This document shows, one piece after another, positions 1-9,528 of a stretch of DNA of 64,000 nt. The position numbers were made by a program, and so were the translations under genes. The stretch's first letter is position 1; each line of letters begins with the position of its first letter. The DNA comes from an uncultured Brevinema sp. (GTDB lineage: Bacteria > Spirochaetota > Brevinematia > Brevinematales > Brevinemataceae): positions 45,003-109,002 of the forward strand of contig CAMQVI010000002.1 of assembly GCA_947038195.1 (NCBI GenBank), given 5' to 3'. The notes beneath the pieces were generated by a model. It was given only the letters and a program-made list of their open reading frames with translations, had not been told where the DNA came from and made no database searches.

Positions 1-928
1 TGCAAGAAAATCTCTCCTTAGCATTATTAACAATATTAGTTACAAAGTCGCTCATACTTATATTAGCTACTTTTAACATAGCAGGAATATCACTTGTGTG
101 TGTCATTCCAGGTGCTGTATTTATTTCTAAATATTTAGGGCCATTTTTAGTGAGAATAAGATCGATACGGACACAATCCCTTAATTGGAACTCTTCAAAT
201 ATCTTTAGCGCATCATTTGTTATTTGTTTTAATAGTTGATCGTCTATAGGGGCAGGGATAATAAACTCTGTCATTCCTGCTGTATATTTAGCTTCATAAT
301 CATAAAATTCTTTTTTGGATTTCAATTCTAAAATAGGGAGTACTTTTACTTGCTTTTGATATTCCACAATCCCCACTGTCATTTCTCTTCCCACCAGTAA
401 TTCCTCTACTAGGCAAGAGGGGTATTTTTCAAGATGATTTTCTAATAATTCTTTCGCTTCTTGTTTGCTATGAAGAATAAGCGTTCCCACACTAGATCCT
501 TCACTGCTGGGTTTAATAAATACAGGGTAGCCTATATCGTCTATCTTTTGAAGATTTTCTTTTAGATTGCTCCCTGTGACAAATCCTCTAGCACAAGGGA
601 TATCAATAGCTTGAAAAACTTTTTTAGTCATCCCTTTATCCATTGTTAAAGAGCTAGCCATAATATTAGACCCTGTGTAAGGAATATTATAGCTTTCTAA
701 AAGACCTTGTATACAGCCATCTTCTCCCTTTGTTCCATGGAGAATAGGATATACTATATCAAATTTTTTCAATTCTTGTACATTAAAACCAAAATCTATA
801 GGATCAAAAAGAGTAGTATCAAAACCCGCTTCTTTAAGAGCTTTATATAAATTCTGTCCAGAACGAGTTGAGATTTCTTTTTCAGCAGATACGCCCCCCG
901 CTAGAAGAGCAATTTTATACGACGGCAT
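1..928 (-). CDS. ddl: D-alanine--D-alanine ligase, C-terminus truncated by the window edge
   Basis: Manual translation of the minus strand from ATG at 928: MPSYKIALLAGGVSAEKEISTRSGQNLYKAL...HGTKGEDGCIQGLLE...YTGSNIMASSLTMDKGMTK...EINTAPGMT. Absent from the ORF track because it runs off the edge. Confidence 0.93.
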   Translation of the reverse strand, partial: MPSYKIALLAGGVSAEKEISTRSGQNLYKALKEAGFDTTLFDPIDFGFNVQELKKFDIVYPILHGTKGEDGCIQGLLESYNIPYTGSNIMASSLTMDKGMTKKVFQAIDIPCARGFVTGSNLKENLQKIDDIGYPVFIKPSSEGSSVGTLILHSKQEAKELLENHLEKYPSCLVEELLVGREMTVGIVEYQKQVKVLPILELKSKKEFYDYEAKYTAGMTEFIIPAPIDDQLLKQITNDALKIFEEFQLRDCVRIDLILTKNGPKYLEINTAPGMTHTSDIPAMLKVANISMSDFVTNIVNNAKERFSC

Positions 929-1024
929 ACCACATCCCTTAAAATATATAGAATTATACCTATCCTATATTATGAGAGATTATTCTAGTTTCGTCAAAGT
1001 TTTGCCAAGAGTTTTTAAAGAAAA

Positions 1025-1046
1025 AGGTAGATCGTAAGATCTACCT
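1025..1046 (-). terminator. Intrinsic terminator of glgA; overlaps the stop codon
   Basis: aggtagatc-gtaa-gatctacct perfect 9-bp stem followed (minus strand) by TTTTT; the glgA stop lies inside the stem. Confidence 0.75.
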
Positions 1047-2531
1047 AGAATAAGTGGCGCTTAGTGCTTCATCATACATATCAATATAGCCTTTAGCGGA
1101 GCGTTTCCAAGACCAATCTTCTTTCATCCCCGTCTTGACGATTTTATCCCAAGCAATTTTGTTTTCTCGCCACATAGTAGTGGCTTTAAGAATAGTTCCA
1201 TAGAGATCTGAAGGGTGGTAATTAGAGAATACAAATCCCGTTTTTCCATCACTAACAGAGTCAGCTAAGCCCCCTGTTCTATGAACAATAGGAACGGTTC
1301 CATATCTTAGACTGTACAATTGATTAAGACCAGAAGGTTCGTATTGAGAAGGCATAAGGAACATATCAGAAGCAGCTTCTATTTCATGAGACCTTTCTAT
1401 ACTAAATCCAATAGTGACATTCATAAGACTAGGATACTTTTCGGATAATTCTAAAAGACGATTCTCATACTCTTTTTTCCCTGTCCCTAAAATGGTAAAA
1501 GCTATTTTTTGTTTCAAAAGATCTTCTACACACTCTAAAAATATATCCAAACCTTTTTGATCATAGAGCCTTGTAATCATTCCAATAAGAGGAGTGTCTT
1601 TTGTTAGTTTAATTTTATTTTCTTTAGCGTAGAGGGCTTTGATTTTTTCTTTATTAGCTAAAGTTTCTAGGGTATAATTTAATTGATACTTTTCTTTAAG
1701 CACAGTATCAATACTAGGATCCCATTCTGTATAATCTACCCCATTCATAATACCACGAAAAATCGCCAATTCTTCTTGTTTTTGAATAATACCTTCGAGT
1801 CCAGAGCCCAAGCTTTCTGTTTTAATTTCCTCAGCATAGGTTTTACTAACCGTATTAACAGCCTTAGAAAACACAATTCCACCTTTCATAAAATTAATAT
1901 GCCTATAATACTCTAAGCCGTCCACGTGGAAATATTTCCAATCAACGCCTAATAGAGAATATTGATCAACAGGAAAAACTCCTTGATAAGCAAGGTTGTG
2001 AATAGTAAACACCGTTCTCGTGTTAAAAAAAGCTGAAGAGTATTCAGGAAGTGCTTCTTTGAAAAGAGGAATAAGCCCCATATGCCAGTCATGGCAATGA
2101 ATAATATCAGGTATCCAAGAAATAATTTTACATGTTTCCAGCACGGCTCTATCAAAAATAACAAAACGGAGGAGGTTATCTGGATGATCTTTCCCCGTTT
2201 CTGAGTCTGTATAAGGGTGTTCTCTATCAAAAAATTCAGGAATATCGATAAACATAAAGAAGTTTTCTTGATACAGTACTTCTTCAATTGTAAAAGCGTA
2301 GATTCTATCATGTAACTCTATACTTGCATGATAGGTATTTTCTACCTTGATATTATGTTTTTTCATGTATTCGGTAACTGATCTATATTTAGGTATAATA
2401 ATACGGACATCTTCTTTTTTTTGTATAAGGGCCTTACTAAGAGCACTAACCATATCAGCCAATCCTCCTACTTTAGCGAAAGGAACAGCTTCTCCACTAG
2501 CAAACAAAACTTTTCTTTTAAGGTTTTTCAT
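1041..2531 (-). CDS. glgA: Glycogen synthase (GT5)
   Basis: KVGGLADMVSAL N-terminal motif, HDWHMGLIP, and the C-terminal PSQYEPSGLNQLYSLRYGTVPIVHRTGGLADSV motif. Confidence 0.95.
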   Translation of the reverse strand: MKNLKRKVLFASGEAVPFAKVGGLADMVSALSKALIQKKEDVRIIIPKYRSVTEYMKKHNIKVENTYHASIELHDRIYAFTIEEVLYQENFFMFIDIPEFFDREHPYTDSETGKDHPDNLLRFVIFDRAVLETCKIISWIPDIIHCHDWHMGLIPLFKEALPEYSSAFFNTRTVFTIHNLAYQGVFPVDQYSLLGVDWKYFHVDGLEYYRHINFMKGGIVFSKAVNTVSKTYAEEIKTESLGSGLEGIIQKQEELAIFRGIMNGVDYTEWDPSIDTVLKEKYQLNYTLETLANKEKIKALYAKENKIKLTKDTPLIGMITRLYDQKGLDIFLECVEDLLKQKIAFTILGTGKKEYENRLLELSEKYPSLMNVTIGFSIERSHEIEAASDMFLMPSQYEPSGLNQLYSLRYGTVPIVHRTGGLADSVSDGKTGFVFSNYHPSDLYGTILKATTMWRENKIAWDKIVKTGMKEDWSWKRSAKGYIDMYDEALSATYSR

Positions 2532-2615
2532 AAAAACTCCTTACTTATAGATATATTTTTAATATAAATATATCTATATATTATATTTTAGCATAAATAT
2601 AAATAATTACAAGAA

Positions 2616-3290
2616 TTATTTGTTATTTAGGATAAAATAAATAAATTCCAAATCTTCATGAAAGGTTAATTTTATATTATTTTTCTCACCGGGGTAAGTG
2701 TAGACTTTTTGGAAAGAATGAGCATAAACCCCAGAACAATCACTATAGTCTTCTAAAGAGTCTTCGAGATTAAGATGAGCTACCAACAGTTGTTGAAAAT
2801 CGAAAGTTTGAGGGGTTTGAGAAATGACGAATTTCTCTCTTTTTTGTCTTGTGGATAAAGATTTGTCGTCATTCAATAACCACAAAGAGTCAGAAAAAGC
2901 AACAATAGGGGTAGCCGATTTTTTTTCTTGAGCTAATTCAATAGAATCGAGTATCATTTTTTCACTAACTAATAACCGAGCCCCATCATGCACAAGAACA
3001 ATGTTAGGGTTAACATCTTTTAACAAGTTGAGTCCATTGAGAACACTGTGTTGACGAGACTTCCCTCCTACACATACTGTAATATTTTTTATAGAAATAT
3101 AGTGCTTTTTCATTAATGTAAAATAATCTTCAGGAACAACTACTACTATTTTTTGACAGAATTTTTGCATTTTTTGGACACTATAATCGAGTACCATTTT
3201 ATTATTAATAAGAGTGAATTGTTTTAGGGTATCGCTTGGGTAGCGACTGCTAGAGCCACCAGCTACGATTATACTTGCTATTTTCATCAT
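2616..3290 (-). CDS. ispD: 2-C-methyl-D-erythritol 4-phosphate cytidylyltransferase
   Basis: IIVAGGSSSRYPSDTLKQF nucleotidyltransferase motif, VHDGARLLVS; dxs and ispE are also in the window. Confidence 0.85.
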   Translation of the reverse strand: MMKIASIIVAGGSSSRYPSDTLKQFTLINNKMVLDYSVQKMQKFCQKIVVVVPEDYFTLMKKHYISIKNITVCVGGKSRQHSVLNGLNLLKDVNPNIVLVHDGARLLVSEKMILDSIELAQEKKSATPIVAFSDSLWLLNDDKSLSTRQKREKFVISQTPQTFDFQQLLVAHLNLEDSLEDYSDCSGVYAHSFQKVYTYPGEKNNIKLTFHEDLEFIYFILNNK

Positions 3291-3340
3291 ATATTATCAA
3301 AAAATAAAAGGCATTATTAATACCTTTTATTTTTATTTAA

Positions 3341-3661
3341 TTATTCGCTAATAGGAAGAGGAACGATATCTTCAGTAGTTTCTTCTACTGGGATAGTTTG
3401 TTCTATGGTATCACCTGTTGGAGCAGCGCTTACTTCTGTTGCTCTAATAAAATGAATAGATAACAATAAAGCACTAACGATAAAAATAGTGACACAGTAG
3501 GTAGTGAATTTTACAAGAACTTCGTTAGAGCGAGCGCCAAAAGCACCGGCTGTGATATTAGAAGAAAACATTCCATTATCGGCTCCATTAGATTGTAGTA
3601 AGATAGCGGGAATGAGCAATACAATAGAAATTATGAAAAGAGTAAGAAGAAAAATAATCAT
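3341..3661 (-). CDS. secG: Preprotein translocase subunit SecG
   Basis: Small two-TM protein with the LLQSNGADNGMFSS...FGARSNEVLVKFT SecG signature. Confidence 0.85.
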   Translation of the reverse strand: MIIFLLTLFIISIVLLIPAILLQSNGADNGMFSSNITAGAFGARSNEVLVKFTTYCVTIFIVSALLLSIHFIRATEVSAAPTGDTIEQTIPVEETTEDIVPLPISE

Positions 3662-3726
3662 TTAAGATCTCCAAATGTGTTATACACTATATATTTCCTT
3701 TATTATACTGTATCTTGTTAAAAAAA

Positions 3727-4791
3727 TCAAGGGCTTTGTTCTTGATCAAGATTTCTTAAAGGGCAAAAAATAGTATTTATATGGATTATATAAGGTTCAA
3801 AAGATTCTTTGTCCATAGGGGCAATCATTTTTTCACCTAGAGGTAAGCCCTCATGGTCATACATCTGTATAGCCGTTTCCTGTGCTGTAGGATTTATATA
3901 GTGGCTAAAAATTTCTATAGCAAATTGTTCATGCTTTTTTTCTATATCCTTTCCATACAAAAATCCAAATAAAAATCGTGGTTTTTGCACCTTAAACGAC
4001 AGTCCTTTAAGAGATAATTTATCATAAAATTTATTAAGGTAGGTACTTTCAAAAGGAGTCCGTCCCAATACAAAACGCACAGTGTCGGATAATCGAAAAT
4101 GAAGCCCTATTCTGTGAATATGAGCAGCATTAAGCACTTGGTCTTTTTCAAAAACCTCAAAAGCCTTTTTCCCCATGTTAATTTCATAATCGTCTATGTT
4201 ATTTTTACTTTCTGGATATTCTTTTAGATTGAGCTCTTTAGCGAGGACTTCTCTTTCTTTGGTGAATCCTTTAAAATCGTACATGATTTTTTTTAGCTGA
4301 GGGTATCTTTCTAGATCAATCCCAAAAGGAAGACTTTGAGCGGAGAGAGGTCTAAATACAATTCCTTCTACTCCAGCTTCTCTATCGCTTAATAAGAGAT
4401 TGTCTTTCCCTTGGATAAGAGGCCTTTGATCTATCACATCCCCTGTAACGATAAAATCAGCACCTAGCTCCAGCATATATTCATGAGCTTTAGTTAGAAG
4501 AAATATTTTTTGATCAAGACAAATATTTTTCAAAACCACATGATGATGAGCGCTAATGATATTATTATAAAATTCTGTAGCTACTTCTATTTTATCTATT
4601 TCTATACTATTTTTCACTAAATAATCCAGTCCAAAATATTTAGAAATACGAAGACCTGCTACAATAGGTTTATTGTGGGTAAGCCCCATGTCAAAATGTA
4701 CTACTTTATAGGGAATTTGAGTTTTTTCCATTAATTTAATTACTAGAAGAGAATCTAAACCCCCAGAGCTGAGGACAATGGCACTAAACAT
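3727..4791 (-). CDS. PP-loop ATPase superfamily protein (MnmA/TrmU- or ThiI-like N-terminal domain)
   Basis: LSSGGLDSLLVIKLM PP-loop; FIVTGDVIDQRP; RPLSAQSLPFG. Start moved to 4791 (GGAGACCCTAAAG-ATG). Overlaps the cdaR end by 8 bp. Confidence 0.75.
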   Translation of the reverse strand: MFSAIVLSSGGLDSLLVIKLMEKTQIPYKVVHFDMGLTHNKPIVAGLRISKYFGLDYLVKNSIEIDKIEVATEFYNNIISAHHHVVLKNICLDQKIFLLTKAHEYMLELGADFIVTGDVIDQRPLIQGKDNLLLSDREAGVEGIVFRPLSAQSLPFGIDLERYPQLKKIMYDFKGFTKEREVLAKELNLKEYPESKNNIDDYEINMGKKAFEVFEKDQVLNAAHIHRIGLHFRLSDTVRFVLGRTPFESTYLNKFYDKLSLKGLSFKVQKPRFLFGFLYGKDIEKKHEQFAIEIFSHYINPTAQETAIQMYDHEGLPLGEKMIAPMDKESFEPYIIHINTIFCPLRNLDQEQSP

Positions 4792-5788
4792 CTTTAGGGT
4801 CTCCACTATTAGTAGCCACAGAGGTTTCTAATATTTCTCCCATATTTTCAGAGGGAGGGGTGGTTTCTCTCTCTATCGTAGTATCTATATTTTCTAAAAT
4901 ATTTATGGAGACATTAGAAGGGAGATTTAATATAGATACATTGCTAGGAGTTTTTAGAGTAGCAGGAGCAAGATATAACTGAGGACTGGTTACAAGGCTA
5001 AGATCTAAAATGACCTCACTTTGAATGATATCTCTCTCTATATTGGCATTGGGACTCACTAATTGTAGAGGGATGGTAGGGATACTCTCGATTTGAAAAC
5101 GAGGATCTAAGCCTAAGATAGTTATAGGTAATAACACATCATTAGTTTTTAACACTGTTTTATAGTCTAATCTTATGGCTACCATCGTACTACCATCTAC
5201 TGTAATCCCTCTAGGGATAGAAAGTTGAACATTCGTTTTTAAAATATTATTAAGAGGAATAGGGGGGTTGATTTCTAGGGTATTAATAGCCCTAAGAGCC
5301 TCTAGTATTTTAGAGGAGCCGAATACAGTAACCTCTCTGGGGCTATAGGTGGTGTTAGTTAAAGTGTTATTAGCTACTACTTGCACATAAATAGGTACCT
5401 TTTTAGAGACTATCTCATAGGCACTAATGTTAAGGTAGCTAGGGGAGACAGAGGCTCTAATATCTTGAGGGAGGTTGCTAAGGGTGATAGGATATCTTTC
5501 ACTCCCTAAGGATATGTTGGAAAGGTCTATAACAGCTTGCAATTTTTCTATACGACGAGATACATCTTCTCTTGCCATAATTTCTACTTTAACAGCAATA
5601 TCCTTTCGATATTCCAACACCTTATCCGTGGGTTCGTTAATGAGAGTAATGGGCAGACTTATATAGGTTCTTTCAATAGAATAGATATTCACATAATACC
5701 ATAAAACACAGGCTATCATAAAAGAAAATATTTTTCCCCAAGGATCTGAAAAAAGAAAGGTAGAAAATTTATTAAGCGAGGACTTCAT
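4784..5788 (-). CDS. cdaR: YbbR-domain protein, CdaA regulator CdaR
   Basis: N-terminal TM followed by YbbR repeats; overlaps the 3' end of cdaA. Confidence 0.85.
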   Translation of the reverse strand: MKSSLNKFSTFLFSDPWGKIFSFMIACVLWYYVNIYSIERTYISLPITLINEPTDKVLEYRKDIAVKVEIMAREDVSRRIEKLQAVIDLSNISLGSERYPITLSNLPQDIRASVSPSYLNISAYEIVSKKVPIYVQVVANNTLTNTTYSPREVTVFGSSKILEALRAINTLEINPPIPLNNILKTNVQLSIPRGITVDGSTMVAIRLDYKTVLKTNDVLLPITILGLDPRFQIESIPTIPLQLVSPNANIERDIIQSEVILDLSLVTSPQLYLAPATLKTPSNVSILNLPSNVSINILENIDTTIERETTPPSENMGEILETSVATNSGDPKDV

Positions 5789-6488
5789 TGACCACCTCCT
5801 CTACTAGCATATCAGGAATAGGCGTGAGAATACCTTTTTGAGCATAAGAAATAGCCCCCGTTTCCTCGGAAACCATAAAAGAGATACAATCCCTTTCTGT
5901 GGATATAAAGATTCCTGCACTATGTCTTGTTCCTGTAAAACCATGAGTAATAGTTGTGGGAATAAAAACACGAGCTGCTACAATATGTTCATCTCTAATT
6001 ATTACTGCACCATCGTGGAGGGGAGTATTTGGACTAAATATGGTATGAATCAGCTCAGCACTAAAACGAGCGTTTAGGGACACCCCAGAATTAATAATAT
6101 CATTCAATCTCATTTGTCCTTCAATAACAATCAAAGCCCCTATACCACTGTTAGAGAGTGTTTTAAGTACATGAGCTAGCTCTAAAGAAAACTTGTCGGA
6201 ATTATGTAAACTTTGGTGGGTACGTCCCATATTAGAAAAGAAATGTCGTATTTCCTGATGGAAGAGGATTGCTATAATTACAGGAAAGTCAGAGAAGAAT
6301 CTTGATAAAATCCAGCTAAGGGTTTGTAGTCTTAGTTGGATAGAGACAATAAAAATTAGGACTACTAAAACAAGTCCTTTCATAATAGTTGCAGAATAAG
6401 AGCCTTTGAAGAAGTAATAAAGAAAATAAAGAGACACACTGGTAAGTAAAACATCTATAATACTTATGTATATAGGTATTTCTATCAT
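5772..6488 (-). CDS. cdaA: Membrane diadenylate cyclase CdaA (DAC domain)
   Basis: Three N-terminal TMs, TPLHDGAVIIRDEHIVAARVFIP, GTRHSAG, VSEETGAIS. Confidence 0.92.
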   Translation of the reverse strand: MIEIPIYISIIDVLLTSVSLYFLYYFFKGSYSATIMKGLVLVVLIFIVSIQLRLQTLSWILSRFFSDFPVIIAILFHQEIRHFFSNMGRTHQSLHNSDKFSLELAHVLKTLSNSGIGALIVIEGQMRLNDIINSGVSLNARFSAELIHTIFSPNTPLHDGAVIIRDEHIVAARVFIPTTITHGFTGTRHSAGIFISTERDCISFMVSEETGAISYAQKGILTPIPDMLVEEVVNEVLA

Positions 6489-6498
6489 ATCATCTTTC

Positions 6499-7512
6499 CT
6501 AGTTATTTGAATATTTGAAAATATCTTTCAATCTTGCCCCTTCAGGAATATCATAAGAATGGCTTTGCCCTAGTAATTGATGGTATTCTTTAGCACTGAT
6601 CCCTTCTCCAGGACGTTGGAAAATGATCATTTCTTCTTTAATGGGTGTATGGGCGGGTATAAGACAAGAAGCATAGGCATCTCGTCCTGCTAAAGACCGT
6701 ATTTTTTGTTCTATTTGAGTACTTAGTCTTCGTCCTGAGCCTAAAGCTTTTTCTATCATTCGTGACGATTCTACCATAAGAGTAAATTGTTCTGGGGAAA
6801 GAGAAAGAGGGTGATCATAATCCTCTCTTTTGGGTTCTAAGGTAAAATGTCTCTCAATAATTTTAGCACCATGAGCCACAGCTGCCAAAGATAAGGCTAT
6901 CCCTTGGGAGTGATCAGAAAATCCTATAGCCTTATTAGGGGCATAGTTTTGAAGAACATTTAAGTAACGGATATCAAATCCTTCAGGAGGGGCAGGGTAT
7001 TCAGAAACACAATAAAGCATTGCCGATAAAGAGTTTTTAATTTTTAGGGCTAGTTTTTCAATCTCTTGTTCTTCCAAAGAGCCTGTAGAAATAATAAAAG
7101 GACATTCTTTTTCTAAAAGATAATCAATCCAAGGTTCTGTTAAAGCGTCTCCACTTGCTATTTTAATAGGAAACACCTTTTTTGCTACGAGCTTATGTAA
7201 GGTGATTGTATCAAAAGGAGCAGCAAATGCCAATATCCCTTTAGATTCAGCATAATCTTTTAAAATAAAAAAATCATCAAAGGAAATATGAAAAGATTGA
7301 AACAGTTGATGAGCTTCTGGAGCTATTAGTTTATTATAAAAACGATCTACTTCATAGAGTTGGAATTTTACAGCGTCAGCTTTAGCTTCTATAGCTGCAT
7401 CAATCATTTTTTTAGCGATAGTTATATTACCATCATGATTGATACCTAATTCAGCAACAAAAAAAACAGAAGAATGAGAGGGTTTTTTTAATAAAGATAG
7501 AAAATCAAACAT
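6499..7512 (-). CDS. NeuB/PseI/LegI family nonulosonate synthase with C-terminal SAF-like domain
   Basis: FVAELGINHDGNITIAKKMIDAAIEAKADAVKFQLY; GFSDHSQGIALSLAAVAHGAKIIERHFTL; RSLAGRDAYASCLIPAHTPIKEEM SAF domain. Confidence 0.9.
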   Translation of the reverse strand: MFDFLSLLKKPSHSSVFFVAELGINHDGNITIAKKMIDAAIEAKADAVKFQLYEVDRFYNKLIAPEAHQLFQSFHISFDDFFILKDYAESKGILAFAAPFDTITLHKLVAKKVFPIKIASGDALTEPWIDYLLEKECPFIISTGSLEEQEIEKLALKIKNSLSAMLYCVSEYPAPPEGFDIRYLNVLQNYAPNKAIGFSDHSQGIALSLAAVAHGAKIIERHFTLEPKREDYDHPLSLSPEQFTLMVESSRMIEKALGSGRRLSTQIEQKIRSLAGRDAYASCLIPAHTPIKEEMIIFQRPGEGISAKEYHQLLGQSHSYDIPEGARLKDIFKYSNN

Positions 7513-7516
7513 ATGC

Positions 7517-8089
7517 TTAACTTAGCAGTCTGGCAGAAATAGCAGAAGGGGTATTATAAACATCTGGGTTTACATTAGAGGCGATATCACTAGCATCTTT
7601 TCTTGAAACAGTTCTATGAGCAAGAGCATCTTTATTTTGTTCTGTAATAAGGTAGCGAGCGACCTGTTGTTTTTGTGTTTTCAAATTCTGAGTAACTTCT
7701 TGTTTAGCAGTATCTACTTCCGCTGCTATTTTTTTAGGATCATTTATATGTTGAAAAATCTTTTCTGCTAGTTGGGGTCCCGTTTTTTCTAATTCTTGAA
7801 CAAGTTTTTTGATATTTTCGAGTTGAACAGAGGGTTTTTTTTGGAATAATTCGATGGCTTCTGTTAAGAGAGTAAGAGACCCAAACATTTGTTGGGAATT
7901 AGCGATGTCTTGTTGTAATTCATTAATACGAGAAACATTTTGAGTATTATGTTTTATTATTTGGATAGAATCTTTGGAGGGGTTGTCTACGAGAGATGTT
8001 TGTGTATTAGTAGAAGATTTTTTGTTATTTCTCCCATTAATGTTAGTTGGTACTTGTTGTACAAGAGATTGTTGGTTGATGATTTTCAT
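7517..8089 (-). CDS. Hypothetical 190-aa soluble helical protein
   Basis: Full-length ORF with AGGAGAG-type RBS; Gln/Asn-rich N-terminus, no signal peptide. Confidence 0.7.
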   Translation of the reverse strand: MKIINQQSLVQQVPTNINGRNNKKSSTNTQTSLVDNPSKDSIQIIKHNTQNVSRINELQQDIANSQQMFGSLTLLTEAIELFQKKPSVQLENIKKLVQELEKTGPQLAEKIFQHINDPKKIAAEVDTAKQEVTQNLKTQKQQVARYLITEQNKDALAHRTVSRKDASDIASNVNPDVYNTPSAISARLLS

Positions 8090-8273
8090 AGTACTCTCCT
8101 AATTGTGCGAAAACATACTATATTAACTATAACATGTTTTTCCAATTTACACAAAAAATTAAAAAGCTTTTAATTTTCACACCCCATATAATATATATAT
8201 ATTATATTATATTATAGGAAATTTAGCAACAAGACTTTAATAAAACCAAATATGTTTATAAAAATAAATAAAA

Positions 8274-8400
8274 AATGATTAAATATATCAAAAAGAGTCA
8301 TTTATAATGATTAAATGTGTTAAAAGAGTCATTATGATGATTAAATATATCAATAAAAATGAATGAAAATCAATAAAAACTACAAAAAGTCATTTATAGT
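8274..8400. repeat. Degenerate ~30-bp direct repeats (aATGATTAAATatatcaaaaagAGTCATTtat), about 3 copies
   Basis: Units start near 8274, 8306 and 8336, with a partial AAAAAGTCATTTATAGTGA at 8384-8402. Confidence 0.7.
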
Positions 8401-9527
8401 GACGCATTCTCATTGTTGTGAGAGCTAATATTAAGTAAAATCCCAACAGCAATAGATAAAACCACAAAAGACGAGCCTCCATAGCTAATAAAAGGGAGAG
8501 AAACACCTGTGGGTGGGAGTAGAACCATATTAATCATAATATTTAACAAAGCATGAGTGACTATTAAAGTAACAATCCCAAAAGACAATAATTGTCCATA
8601 AGGATTCCTGGTACGGCGAGCAACCCCCAGTCCGTAAAGGAAAAAAGCGAGAAATAAACCAATCAATACCCCCCCACCAAAGAGCCCCACCTCTTCTACG
8701 ATAATAGAAAAAATAAAGTCGGTATGAGCAGCTGGAAGACGAGAGATCTTCTGCGTACTATTACCTAAGCCCACTCCAAAGAGTCCTCCTTTGGAAAGAG
8801 CCCTCAGAGATTCGATAGATTGGTAGCCTATGCCTCTAGGATCACCCCAAGGGTTCAAATAAGCTAAAATTCTATTTTTTCTATAAACCTCATTACTTAA
8901 AACTAGTACCACAAAAGGAATAGCCACTGAGGTAATCCCAATGATGTGTTTGATGGAGACCCCTCCAGCTAAAATCATTGTAAACATTACTATCAGAATA
9001 ATAATTCCAATAGAAAATCCTGATTGAAGGAAAGCAATTATAACTACTATACTCACAAGAAGTAGTTGAGGAACAAGGCCATGAAAGAAATTAGAGATGT
9101 AATCATGTTTTTTTACAAAGATATGAGCTAAATAAATAACCAAAGTGAGTTTGGCAAGTTCAGAAGGATTAAAAGAAAAAATCCCGAAATCTATCCAACG
9201 TCTTGCCAACCCTATCTGTAAGCCTACTCCAGGGATAAAAACAATAAGAAGTAGGAACAATGATAAAAAAAAGAGAAATTTAACATACTTTTTTGTAATA
9301 CGATAATCTAATAGGGTGAAAAAGAGCATACAGGCTATTGATACCAGAGCAAACACTGCCTGTTTGATAAAAAGAGCTTGGGGAGCTAAGCCTATGGGTT
9401 CTCCTGCATAACGAGAAACACTATAGATAAAAACAAGTCCTATTCCCACAAATATAAAATAGAGATAAAGGATGGGTTTGCTTGCCCTCATAATAGCAGA
9501 AGGATCAAATATTTTTGTGTTTTTCAT
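8394..9527 (-). CDS. SEDS family peptidoglycan glycosyltransferase (FtsW/RodA/SpoVE)
   Basis: Polytopic; RRWIDFGIFSFNPSELAKL, HTDFIFSIIVEEVGLFGG, LPFISYGGSSFVVLSIAVGILLNIS. Confidence 0.93.
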   Translation of the reverse strand: MKNTKIFDPSAIMRASKPILYLYFIFVGIGLVFIYSVSRYAGEPIGLAPQALFIKQAVFALVSIACMLFFTLLDYRITKKYVKFLFFLSLFLLLIVFIPGVGLQIGLARRWIDFGIFSFNPSELAKLTLVIYLAHIFVKKHDYISNFFHGLVPQLLLVSIVVIIAFLQSGFSIGIIILIVMFTMILAGGVSIKHIIGITSVAIPFVVLVLSNEVYRKNRILAYLNPWGDPRGIGYQSIESLRALSKGGLFGVGLGNSTQKISRLPAAHTDFIFSIIVEEVGLFGGGVLIGLFLAFFLYGLGVARRTRNPYGQLLSFGIVTLIVTHALLNIMINMVLLPPTGVSLPFISYGGSSFVVLSIAVGILLNISSHNNENASL

Positions 9528-9528
9528 A

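Noticed and set aside
8190-8215. AT-dinucleotide-rich tract (atatatatatattatattatattata) as a functional repeat
   Set aside because: Low-complexity AT in a low-GC genome; imperfect and without clear structure.
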